Below the pieces are notes generated by a model. It did no database searches. It saw only the letters and a list, made by a program, of their open reading frames with translations, and had not been told where the DNA came from. Of a DNA stretch of 24,981 bases, positions 14,092 to 21,289 are shown one piece after another. Positions within the stretch are counted from its first letter, which is position 1. Each line of letters begins with the position of its first letter. This DNA comes from a virus: IMG/VR virus record IMGVR_UViG_3300032018_000022, positions 1-24,981 of that record; one strand, 5' to 3'. The position numbers and the translations under genes were made by a program.

Positions 14092-14138
14092 GTTTTGACG
14101 CTGCGGCGCGATTCGCCACACCGGAGGCAACACACAAC

Positions 14139-15524
14139 ATGACAATTTCCCTCTGTGTCATTGCCGGCAACGAAACCGCGCATATCCGAACCATGCTCGA
14201 TTCGTTCGTCGGCATCATCGACGAACTTTCCCTCGTGCGCGCCATCGGCTCGCAGGAACCCGACGACACCGAACAGCTCGCGCGCGACTGGTGCGAGCGC
14301 AACGCGGTCCCGATCGTGTTCTCGGACTACCGAAACGGCGTCACTGCGCAGGCGTGGCGGCACGTTGATTCGTTTGCGAGGGCTCGCAACCAAGCGTTCG
14401 CCCAAGGCACCGGCGATTGGCTCCTATGGGCGGACTGCGACGACGTGCTGACCGATGCGGCGGACCTCCGCGAAAGGCTCAAGGAACTCACGGAGGACGT
14501 GCTTATGCTCCGATGCCCCTACGACGTGCGCGGCACCGGCAAGAAGCTGCAACGCGAGCGTATCATTCGACGCACGGCGTTTGCATCGGGGCGCGTCTGG
14601 CATCACGACGTCCACGAAAACCTGCTCCTCTTGCCGAACGATCTCCACAACGAATGGTCGGTGCCGGTCTGGCGTCACCAGCCGGTCGCGATCAAGCAGG
14701 GCAACCGCAAGCGCAACCTAGCAATCCTCGGGCGCAGCGTGGCCGAGTCGGCGACCCAATACTTCTACATCCACCAAGAGCACTACTGCGCGGGAAACAA
14801 GACCGCCGCCGAGCAGTTCGGGCGCATCGCGCTTTCGTTCCCGAACCTCGACGACTCGTTTCGCTACGAGGTGCAGCTCAACCTTGCGCGGCTCGTCGCG
14901 TCACGGCGCGAGGCTTTGCAGTTCGCTATGGGAGCCCACGGCGTTTTCCCTTGGTGCCGCGAGGCCATCGCCTCCATCATTATGCTCGCCTTCGAGCGCA
15001 ACGACGGCAGGCGCGCGAGCTTCTGGGCGGAACGGATGATGTCGCTACCGGAGCCGAAGGAGAAGGACCGGCCGTGGACGCACGAAGTGAAGTGGTATGG
15101 CTGGGCCGGTCTTGATCTCGCCGCGCGGTCTTACCGGCTCGCGGACAATCCGAGAAAGGCTGACGGCTTACAGTGGGCGTTCCACAAGCACGAAAAGCCC
15201 GCGATTCGGCTCACGCAGAAAACCCTCGGCGACTCCACGCGCTCAGTCTCCTTCCGTGAAGCGTGGCTCGGGACGGCAGCGCAACCGGAAATCGTCGAGC
15301 ACGTTTTCCTTGTGCGACCCGACGACAAGGAGACGATGGCAATGTCGAAGCAGTTCATCCACGACGTAGGGCAACCGCGGGCGCCAGAGCGCGCGATGAT
15401 CTCGGTGCACATCGAGGACGGAATGGTGCCGCCGCACGACTGGGACAAGCTCGTCATTGCGAGCGGCGTGACGCTCATCGACGCGGAGAACATCAAAGAA
15501 ATCCTCGCGGCGAAGAAGCCGTGA
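14139..15524 (+). CDS. GT-A family glycosyltransferase with C-terminal helical region
   Basis: 461 aa. The opening MTISLCVIAGNETAHIRTML is a family-2 glycosyltransferase start (strand, then NE, then helix). ARNQAFAQGTGDWLLWADCDDVL at 82-104 is the classic segment leading to the DxDD metal/nucleotide-sugar site (Asp99, Asp101, Asp102). Residues 125-165 (RGTGKKLQRERIIRR ... RVWHHDVHENL) fit the acceptor side. Residues 215-340 are helical and TPR-like (SATQYFYIHQEHYCAGNKTAAEQFGR). The last 100 residues are unassigned. It probably transfers a sugar to a virion protein, surface glycan or modified base; the acceptor is not shown. It starts after a terminator, with a GGAGG 12 bases upstream in an A/C-rich leader, and overlaps the next glycosyltransferase by GTGA. 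Confidence 0.78.
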   Translation: MTISLCVIAGNETAHIRTMLDSFVGIIDELSLVRAIGSQEPDDTEQLARDWCERNAVPIVFSDYRNGVTAQAWRHVDSFARARNQAFAQGTGDWLLWADCDDVLTDAADLRERLKELTEDVLMLRCPYDVRGTGKKLQRERIIRRTAFASGRVWHHDVHENLLLLPNDLHNEWSVPVWRHQPVAIKQGNRKRNLAILGRSVAESATQYFYIHQEHYCAGNKTAAEQFGRIALSFPNLDDSFRYEVQLNLARLVASRREALQFAMGAHGVFPWCREAIASIIMLAFERNDGRRASFWAERMMSLPEPKEKDRPWTHEVKWYGWAGLDLAARSYRLADNPRKADGLQWAFHKHEKPAIRLTQKTLGDSTRSVSFREAWLGTAAQPEIVEHVFLVRPDDKETMAMSKQFIHDVGQPRAPERAMISVHIEDGMVPPHDWDKLVIASGVTLIDAENIKEILAAKKP

Positions 15525-16162
15525 GCACGCCGGCGATCATCGTTTGCACGGTCAACGGCGCGTGCCTCAACGTCATGACCGCATCGCTGAACGCCTACGT
15601 TCCGCGCGACGTCGAGCGGTATGTGCATCACAAGGTCGGTGCGAACTTCGGTGACGCCTACAACTTTGCCGCGCGCGAAGCGTTCAAGCGGCACGACGAG
15701 ATTCTGATTTGCAACGATGACATTGTCTTCACGCCGACAACGTGGGCCGTGCTTCTCGCGGATGTCTCGCATCTCCGCAAGGTCGTGCCCGATCTCGGCT
15801 ACGTCGCAACGCGCTCGGACTACGCGCGCGGCGAGCAGAACGTGCGCAGCGGGCGCGGGAAAATCGACTTCCTGCGCTACCAGTCGGAACGGCACATCGT
15901 CGAGACGCCGGTGATCGCGCCGATCTGCGCATGGATTCATCGCGATTCGTGGGTCGATTTCCCGCCGATAAATTGGTTCTCGGACGACGTGCAATGCGCA
16001 GACATGAAGCGGCGGCATTTCATCTCGCGGGCCTACGTTCACCACGTCGGCTCGCAGACCTGCGGGCAAGACGCACAGCGGTGCTACGAGGACGCCGAGC
16101 CGTGGCTACTCGCGAACCGGCCGGAGCTGCACGCGCGGTTTTATTTTACAGGCGCGACATAG
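15521..16162 (+). CDS. Second GT-A-type glycosyltransferase-like protein
   Basis: 213 aa from a GTG start overlapping the previous stop (GTGA). The frame is open far upstream, but that part shadows the previous gene. The sequence begins with a strand (PAIIVCTVNG), has a helix FGDAYNFAAREAF, then the acidic site EILICNDDIVF at about 64-74 as in GT-A enzymes, followed by LGYVATRSDYARG, an acceptor-like APICAWIHRDSWVDFP and WFSDDVQCADMKRRH, the usual acidic base region. A His-rich motif AYVHHVGSQT follows. It is shorter than typical family-2 enzymes but complete in outline. Coupled expression suggests the two enzymes act on the same glycan or in consecutive steps. Both lie inside the head gene cluster. 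Confidence 0.65.
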   Translation: MSTPAIIVCTVNGACLNVMTASLNAYVPRDVERYVHHKVGANFGDAYNFAAREAFKRHDEILICNDDIVFTPTTWAVLLADVSHLRKVVPDLGYVATRSDYARGEQNVRSGRGKIDFLRYQSERHIVETPVIAPICAWIHRDSWVDFPPINWFSDDVQCADMKRRHFISRAYVHHVGSQTCGQDAQRCYEDAEPWLLANRPELHARFYFTGAT

Positions 16163-16164
16163 GT

Positions 16165-16485
16165 ATGGCAGCAGTTCGAGACTTCGACCCGACGCAGATT
16201 AATTCCGACTTCTCGGCGATACTTGAGCAGGCGGGCGTCGCGTTCACTTATCAGGGCGTGAGCGTGACGGGAATCTGGGCGGCAGCGAGCAATGCGTTTG
16301 CCGACTTCGAGGACCAGCGCCGCGAGGACAGCAAGTTCACGGTGTTCCTTTTGACGTCGAGCGTGAGCGCGACACCGAAAGTCACGCAGACACTTTCACG
16401 GGCGAGCGTCACCTATTTTATCGAGCGCGTGACCTTGGACGCCGAGGGCGCGGGCTGCGAAATCAGCGTCGCGAAGGTGATATGA
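16165..16485 (+). CDS. Putative head-tail connector / head closure protein
   Basis: 106 aa from ATG 16165; the open frame upstream is a shadow of the glycosyltransferase. The protein begins MAAVRDFDPTQINSDF and is beta-rich with a flexible acidic loop (FADFEDQRREDSKFTVFLL), compatible with gpFII-like head-tail joining proteins or a tail attachment protein. Sequence recognition is weak. The call rests on size and on its place between the capsid region and the tail-completion genes. It starts 2 bases after the previous stop and overlaps the next gene by ATGA. Confidence 0.5.
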   Translation: MAAVRDFDPTQINSDFSAILEQAGVAFTYQGVSVTGIWAAASNAFADFEDQRREDSKFTVFLLTSSVSATPKVTQTLSRASVTYFIERVTLDAEGAGCEISVAKVI

Positions 16486-17384
16486 TTTCGATCTCCGCAG
16501 ACACCAAGAAGCTGGAGTTTGCGCTCGCAAGACTCGCCGACGCTGCAAAGGTCGATCTCGGTCTGGTCGTGAAACAGGAAGCCGCTTACGTCGCCAAGGC
16601 GGTCATGCAGATCACGCCTCCGACCGGAGACAAAACGAAAAAAGGCGCGACGGTGGCGACGGTCACAGGCGGGGAAATTACGAAAACCAAAGCGAGCGGA
16701 CTCAGCACGAACGCAAGGAAGCAGGGCGAGAACGCGATTCTGGGCGACTTGTTTGGCGGGAATAAAATGGCCAAGGAATTTCAGATCGGCTTGTTCCAGC
16801 GCATCGGAAACTCAACGGAAGTTCCGCCGCGCGGCGGGCAACACGAAACGATGGGCGTGAGTCTTGGAAATGAAGGCGGGAAGAAAATCCGCATCTACCG
16901 GAAGTTCTGGCAGCAGTCGGCATCCATTGGAACGATGCGCGCTTTCCATTTCGCAAACCGAACCGAGCGCGGAAGGCGGAAGCAAGTCACGAGGAGTCTG
17001 GTGGGACGCTGGGCGGTGCAAGACCAGATGTGGGTTTCGGAGCAGGCGGCGAACGCATATCTGAAACACACGCAAAAAAAGGTCGGACTTGCAAAGGCTG
17101 GATTCGCCGCTGCGGCAATGGCGTGCGGCGTTCGCGTGCCGTCGTGGATTCGCAAGCACATGGCAAAGGCTGGAAACGCTCAGGTGCAATTTGGAGCGAA
17201 TCCGTTCGTGGTTGCTCGGACAACCGGCAACCAGATTCCCGACCTGCAACGCGTGGTAGATTCGGCTCTGAAGATTCGCTACAAGATCACGATCTCCAAA
17301 TACCGTGCCGTCCTCGCAAACCGTGCCGTCAATCTCGGATTCGCAAAAGTAAAGGGCGGCATGGTGATACCAAAAGAAACATGA
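16482..17384 (+). CDS. Tail completion / gp10-like minor tail protein (gpZ position)
   Basis: 300 aa. The N-terminus ISADTKKLEFALARLADAAK and the following helix KVDLGLVVKQEAAYVAKAVM read like the HK97 gp10-type family, which helps connect tail to head. ITPPTGDKTKKG is the loop usual after that helix. Length exceeds the common 130-200 aa; about 100 residues in the middle and end (for example QVTRSLVGRWAVQDQMWVSE) are very basic and unassigned. It lies where lambda carries Z. ATGA overlaps on both sides indicate coupled expression with the connector and tail terminator genes. Confidence 0.58.
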   Translation: MISISADTKKLEFALARLADAAKVDLGLVVKQEAAYVAKAVMQITPPTGDKTKKGATVATVTGGEITKTKASGLSTNARKQGENAILGDLFGGNKMAKEFQIGLFQRIGNSTEVPPRGGQHETMGVSLGNEGGKKIRIYRKFWQQSASIGTMRAFHFANRTERGRRKQVTRSLVGRWAVQDQMWVSEQAANAYLKHTQKKVGLAKAGFAAAAMACGVRVPSWIRKHMAKAGNAQVQFGANPFVVARTTGNQIPDLQRVVDSALKIRYKITISKYRAVLANRAVNLGFAKVKGGMVIPKET

Positions 17385-17812
17385 GCACACGCACCAACAT
17401 CCGCACCGCGACGGCAAACGCACTCACCGGCGCGCTCGTCGTTCCCACCGCAAACATTCTTCGCGGGCGCAACAACACGATCGCCAGCATCTCCTTTCCC
17501 GCCGCCGCCGTCTATGCGGTCAGCGAGCAGATCGAGGTGCGCACGCTCGGGCCGAGCAACCGGACGCAATACCGGCAGCTCCAGCTCATCGTGGATTACT
17601 TCACCGCCGAAAGCGGAACCTATTTAATCGACGACCTTTTCGACACCGGCTCGGCAGCGGTCGAGGCCGCAGTCTTGGCCGACGTGACGCTCGGGGGGCA
17701 GTGCCGCGATCTCCATCTTAACAGTGTGGACTATGTTATCGAGCCCGATGAAGACAAACGCTTCGGGACGGCTCGGCATACATTCAACTGCATCTATCTA
17801 ACCACCGACTAA
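17381..17812 (+). CDS. Putative tail terminator / minor tail protein (gpU position)
   Basis: 143 aa from ATG 17381, which overlaps the previous stop; the longer open frame is a shadow. The protein has alternating strands and helices and a segment SNRTQYRQLQLIVDYFTAES resembling tail terminator proteins that cap the tube and join it to the head. It ends with CRDLHLNSVDYVIEPDEDKR and a beta strand. Identification is mainly positional: directly upstream of the tail tube gene, as in lambda Z-U-V. It is followed by the tube gene after a single base. Confidence 0.55.
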   Translation: MSTRTNIRTATANALTGALVVPTANILRGRNNTIASISFPAAAVYAVSEQIEVRTLGPSNRTQYRQLQLIVDYFTAESGTYLIDDLFDTGSAAVEAAVLADVTLGGQCRDLHLNSVDYVIEPDEDKRFGTARHTFNCIYLTTD

Positions 17813-17813
17813 C

Positions 17814-18200
17814 ATGGCAAACCACCTCGGGCGAGAAGGCCTCGTCAAGATCTCCAGCACCACCATAGCCGAGCTCAGAAATTATGCGCTCAGCCATAGT
17901 TCAGATGTCGTCGAGGATTCAGTAATCGGCGACACCTACCGCACGCGGCTCGCGACCATGAAAACGTGGTCTGCCTCGGGCGATCTCTATTGGGATGAGA
18001 CCGACGCCGGCCAACTTCTGATCACCATCGGCAGTTCGGTCACGCTCAACCTCTACCCAGAGGGCGCAACCGCTGGCGATGTGTATTACACAGGCTCGGC
18101 CATCGTGACCAAATTCGACATTTCCGCCAGTTTTGACGGCCTCGTAGAGGGAGCGATTTCCTTCGAGGGAAATGGGGTGCTGACAGTGACGAGCGTCTAA
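17814..18200 (+). CDS. Major tail tube protein
   Basis: 128 aa. It opens MANHLGREGLVKISS and shows the strand order of siphophage tube proteins: AELRNYALSHSSDVVEDSVIGDTYRTRL, the TWSASGDLYWDETD hairpin, then TLNLYPEGATAGDVYYTGSA and the closing ISASFDGLVEGAISFEGNGVLT motif, which is common in phage tube proteins. It would stack as hexamers to form the tail tube. It is followed at once by the tail chaperone pair and tape measure gene, the standard order. Confidence 0.82.
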   Translation: MANHLGREGLVKISSTTIAELRNYALSHSSDVVEDSVIGDTYRTRLATMKTWSASGDLYWDETDAGQLLITIGSSVTLNLYPEGATAGDVYYTGSAIVTKFDISASFDGLVEGAISFEGNGVLTVTSV

Positions 18201-18228
18201 TTTTGTAACAACAAAACACACACAACAC

Positions 18229-18552
18229 ATGGAAGCAATCGACCTCGTCAGAGAACACTTCGCATCACTCGGCACACGCAAAATCGACGTGCCCGAATGG
18301 AAGCTCGTCGTCCACGCATCGCCGGTCACGCTCGGCGAAAAGAACCGGCTTTATCGTCGCAGCAAAGAGAACGACATGGAGCTCCTCGTGGACATCTTGA
18401 TAATGAAAGCGACCGACGAACACGGCGCGAAACTGTTCACGATCGAGCACAAGCCGACGCTCTTGAACAAGGCCGACAGCAACGTCGTGGGACGCATCGC
18501 CAACGCCATTCTGGCCGAAAACGGGCCGAGGCCTGACGACTTAAAAAACTGA
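18229..18552 (+). CDS. Tail assembly chaperone, short form (gpG-like)
   Basis: 107 aa. It is a helical protein of the tail assembly chaperone type: a beta-strand with KLVVHASPVTLGEKNRLYRR, a helix MELLVDILIMKATDEHGAKLF, and a C-terminal helix NVVGRIANAILAENG. It ends at TGA immediately after the slippery sequence A AAA AAC. Position between the tail tube and tape measure genes is diagnostic. The short form is expected in excess over the frameshifted long form and together they fold the tape measure protein. Its start lies in an unstructured A/C-rich leader (acaacaaaacacacacaac) with no Shine-Dalgarno. Confidence 0.82.
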   Translation: MEAIDLVREHFASLGTRKIDVPEWKLVVHASPVTLGEKNRLYRRSKENDMELLVDILIMKATDEHGAKLFTIEHKPTLLNKADSNVVGRIANAILAENGPRPDDLKN

Positions 18553-18710
18553 TTCACGGCGGAGAGGCGGGCGACTTCCTGACCGTGTATGCTCTCGCTG
18601 ATAGGCTTCACAAATGCGCCTACGAGATTCTCGCCATGCCAGCGCAGGAATTGAACGGCTGGCTCGTTTACATAGAGCACCAAAACCGGAAATCGAAACA
18701 TCATGGCTGA
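18229..18710 (+). CDS. Tail assembly chaperone, long form by -1 frameshift (gpG-T-like)
   Basis: A join of 18229-18549 and 18549-18710, with base 18549 read twice, gives a 160-residue fusion. The added 53 residues begin LIHGGEAGDFLTVYALADRL and continue HKCAYEILAMPAQELNGWL, ending 8 bases into the tape measure gene. The -1 frame has no ATG, GTG or TTG suited to make this segment alone, yet it is open, protein-like and has the helical LxxWxxY-type ending common in gpT-like extensions. Overlap of its stop with the tape measure start matches the lambda G-T arrangement. The T part would contact the tape measure protein. Confidence 0.78.
18543..18549 (+). promoter_or_regulatory. Programmed -1 ribosomal frameshift site (A AAA AAC)
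   Basis: In the gene's own frame the codons are tta aaa aac tga, so the heptamer is A AAA AAC, a strong bacterial -1 slippery sequence. A possible stimulatory stem, CACGG at 18555-18559 with CCGTG at 18583-18587, starts 5 bases downstream; it is only 5 bp and is tentative. The zero-frame stop follows the heptamer directly. Confidence 0.82.
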
Positions 18711-20055
18711 AGCTACATTCACACTGCGAGCGGTTGATGCGACGAGGGCGGCGTTTGCGAGCGCACAGAACTCTCTGACCAAGCTGCACTCGACCGCAAA
18801 GATCGTCGGGACAGGGATGGCGACTTTCTTCGGATTCTCCGCGGCAATAGGCGGCGCGAGAAGGCTGAACTCGGCAATGGAGGATGCGGAAAAGAATGCG
18901 AAGAAACTCGGTCTGTCGGCTGAAGATTTGGATGCGCTAACCGTCGCGACAAACTTCGTCGATGTTGCGATGATGAAGTTGCAGTCAACGATAGCGAAGG
19001 GCATCGGAGCTGTCGCTAGAGTGTTTTCGGGTGCAGATACCGGAGCGTCCGCAGTAGAGGCGCGCGCCATGCGCATTTCCACTGAACTGGAAAAGCTCAA
19101 GAAGCAGGCCGATGACGTGCGCGATTCAATCGACATGATCGGCGCATCGGACTCTGTGAAATTTGCCGCAATCGGTGACGAAATCGCGAAGATCAATCTA
19201 GAGATAGAGCAAAGCGACAAGTCGGTTGACGCCGAGAAAAACGCAGAGCGCGGCGTAAGGATTGCCGAGCTGCAAAAGTCGAAGGCTGAGCAGGCCTACG
19301 CAGCTTTCAAGTCGATGGACGAAGCGATGGGTGCAGTTGCAAAAACCGAAGCCGATTATGCGATGTCGCTACTTTCCGAAACCGAACAACAGACAAAGAA
19401 CAACGCTGCAATCAAGGAAAAGGAACGGGCATTGCTTAGTCTAAAGGCCGCGCTCGGGGACAAAATCAATTCATTCGACATTACCACCGCGAGCCCGCGT
19501 GACATTCAAATGATGGATGAGTTGAAAATGAAGCTCGGGGAATACAACGAACTCCTCGGCAAGCGTAAGGTAATTGAAACCGATCTCCAAATCATCGCAC
19601 GCAACGCGGGCAGCATGATCGCAAGCGGTTTCGAGGACGCAATTTTCAGCGGCCAAAAACTCGGCGAGGTCATTCGGTCGCTCGGCATGGATTTGATGCG
19701 GATGGTGTTTCAGCAGACCGTGACCGCTCCGCTTGCGGCGGGCATCAGCGGCGCAATCCTCAAGGGCTTCGGCGCTCGCGCAATGGGCGGACCCGTCAAC
19801 GCCGGTTCACCCTACGTCGTCGGCGAAAAAGGCCCCGAGCTATTCGTCCCCAGCTCCTCGGGCAGCATCGTGCCGAACGGCGCAATGGGCAGCAGCGGCG
19901 GGGGATCGGGCGGCGTGACGGTGAACTACAACATCGCCGCGGGCGTCTCGCGCGCCGAGCTGGTGCCTATCCTCGAACAAGAGCGGCGGCGGCTCAAGGC
20001 CGAGATTCCCGACATGGTGCGGCGCGGGGGTTCGTATCGCAGTGCGTTTGCTTGA
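18703..20055 (+). CDS. Tail tape measure protein (short)
   Basis: 450 aa. It starts MAEATFTLRAVDATRAAF, the usual opening of short tape measure proteins, with an early hydrophobic patch (32-50, TAKIVGTGMATFFGFSAAIGG) and long coiled-coil stretches between about 108 and 300. A second hydrophobic region follows at about 325-360. The C-terminal landmark GGPVNAGSPYVVGEKGPELF (362-381) and a Gly/Ser-rich segment are typical of phage tape measures. These proteins set tail length at roughly 0.15 nm per residue, so about 65-70 nm is predicted. The ATG overlaps the frameshifted chaperone stop by 8 bases. Confidence 0.87.
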   Translation: MAEATFTLRAVDATRAAFASAQNSLTKLHSTAKIVGTGMATFFGFSAAIGGARRLNSAMEDAEKNAKKLGLSAEDLDALTVATNFVDVAMMKLQSTIAKGIGAVARVFSGADTGASAVEARAMRISTELEKLKKQADDVRDSIDMIGASDSVKFAAIGDEIAKINLEIEQSDKSVDAEKNAERGVRIAELQKSKAEQAYAAFKSMDEAMGAVAKTEADYAMSLLSETEQQTKNNAAIKEKERALLSLKAALGDKINSFDITTASPRDIQMMDELKMKLGEYNELLGKRKVIETDLQIIARNAGSMIASGFEDAIFSGQKLGEVIRSLGMDLMRMVFQQTVTAPLAAGISGAILKGFGARAMGGPVNAGSPYVVGEKGPELFVPSSSGSIVPNGAMGSSGGGSGGVTVNYNIAAGVSRAELVPILEQERRRLKAEIPDMVRRGGSYRSAFA

Positions 20056-20069
20056 GTTCCTAGACGCTT

Positions 20070-20678
20070 ATGGCCATCTCCTATCCTCTCACCCCTCCCG
20101 CAGCGATTCGCATCGCCTCCTTGCGTTTCTCGGCCATCAGCGCGGTCGCCCGCAACATCTCGCCTTTCACGTTTTCGAGTCAGTCTTACAACTGGACCGG
20201 CACGATGCTCAGCGGCGACGTCGAGTGCCCGCCGATGAACCGCGCGGACGCCGAGGAACTCATCGGCTTCCTGATTATGGCGGCGCGCGGGACGTTCTAT
20301 TTCCGCGACTACGCGAACGGGACGCAGCGCGGCACGATGACCGGAAGCCCGCAGCTCAACGGGGCGCACGTCGCGAACACGACCACGCTCACGGTGGACA
20401 CCGGCGTCGGCTCGTGGGCCGTCGGTGATTACATCCAGCTCGGGACCGGCAGCAGCTCGAAGCTGCACAAGATCACGAAGGTGAACGGCGACCCGCCCAC
20501 AGCGACCTCCTACGAAATCTTCCCGCTCCTACGCACCAACTACCCTGACAACACCGCGATCGTTTACAGCAACGCCGTGGGCGTCTTCCGCCTCGGGACC
20601 ACGACGTGCGACTGGTCAATCGACACGGCGAAAAAGTATGGGCTGAACTTCTCGATCTTTGAGGCGATCAACACATGA
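20070..20678 (+). CDS. Minor tail / distal tail protein
   Basis: 202 aa. It is a beta-rich protein with a W/Y-rich N-terminal part (FTFSSQSYNWTGTMLSGDVE), the helix RADAEELIGFLIMAARG and a FYFRDYANG strand. The middle section (LTVDTGVGSWAVGDYIQLG) and the C-terminal FRLGTTTCDWSIDTAKKYG strand resemble tail-tip proteins that follow the tape measure gene in siphophages. It probably forms part of the ring at the tail end onto which the hub is built. It starts 14 bases after the tape measure stop and overlaps the next gene by ATGA. Confidence 0.68.
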   Translation: MAISYPLTPPAAIRIASLRFSAISAVARNISPFTFSSQSYNWTGTMLSGDVECPPMNRADAEELIGFLIMAARGTFYFRDYANGTQRGTMTGSPQLNGAHVANTTTLTVDTGVGSWAVGDYIQLGTGSSSKLHKITKVNGDPPTATSYEIFPLLRTNYPDNTAIVYSNAVGVFRLGTTTCDWSIDTAKKYGLNFSIFEAINT

Positions 20679-21289
20679 GCCGCACAATTCCTGCTCCTCT
20701 CCTCGCCTCGACGACGGCGGCGCAACTCAACCCGTTTTTCGCGACCTCGCTGGATTTCGACGACGGCTCGGTGCGCTACTGGACGGGCTATGGCACGATC
20801 ACGATCGGCAGCGTGACCTATGCGGGACTCGGGGCGTTCTCCTCAATCTCGACCATTGAGGAAACAGAGGACCTGTCGGCGCGCGGGCTGAGTATCGACC
20901 TGACAGGAGTGCCCAACGATCTCGTCGCGGCGGCTCTCGATGAAGATTACCAAGGGCGCACGGCGTCGGTGCGATTCGGCACGCTGAACGCGGACACAGG
21001 CGCGGTCATCGACTCGATCACGATTTTCTCTGGGCGGATGGACACGATGGTGATTTCCAACGACGGGAAGCAAGCGACCATCGGAATCGCAGTCGAAAGC
21101 AAGCTCGTTGATTTCCAGCGAACGCGCGAAAGTCGCTACACGCACGAGGAGCAACTGCGCAGATACCCAGCGGATACAGGGCTGGAATACGTCGCGGGAT
21201 TGCAGGACAAGGTGATTTACTGGGGCAACGCCAACGCGACCGCGTTCCGCACGGGCGGAAGAGATGAACCCTTAAACGAAGAACCATAA
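20675..21289 (+). CDS. Minor tail protein, DUF2163/gpL-like
   Basis: 204 aa. The sequence has the pattern of DUF2163-like or gpL-like tail-tip proteins: FFATSLDFDDGSVRYWTGYG near 21-40, the VTYAGLGAFSSISTIEETED strand, LSIDLTGVPNDLVAAAL, RFGTLNADTGAVIDSITIFSGRMD, and a final VESKLVDFQRTRESRYTHEE segment with a Tyr/Asp-rich end. It likely forms the tail-tip hub with the large protein that follows. It starts in an ATGA overlap and ends in a TAATG overlap with the next gene. No Cys cluster like that of lambda gpL is present. Confidence 0.72.
   Translation: MSRTIPAPLLASTTAAQLNPFFATSLDFDDGSVRYWTGYGTITIGSVTYAGLGAFSSISTIEETEDLSARGLSIDLTGVPNDLVAAALDEDYQGRTASVRFGTLNADTGAVIDSITIFSGRMDTMVISNDGKQATIGIAVESKLVDFQRTRESRYTHEEQLRRYPADTGLEYVAGLQDKVIYWGNANATAFRTGGRDEPLNEEP

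Noticed and set aside
49-14100. TTGACG hexamer shortly before starts at 56, 4338, 11032 and 14139, possibly a -35 box
   Set aside because: No consistent -10 partner or spacing, and about five copies are expected by chance per strand in 25 kb of this composition.
15131-16069. 312-codon minus-strand open frame opposite the glycosyltransferases
   Set aside because: Mirrors codon periodicity of the + strand genes and crosses the GTGA junction of two real genes; no domain seen.
15742-16164. Long upstream extension of the connector gene
   Set aside because: Out-of-frame translation of the second glycosyltransferase; ATG 16165 follows its stop by 2 bases.
17030-17380. Upstream extension of the tail terminator candidate
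   Set aside because: Shadow of the gp10-like gene; ATG 17381 overlaps its stop as in other junctions.
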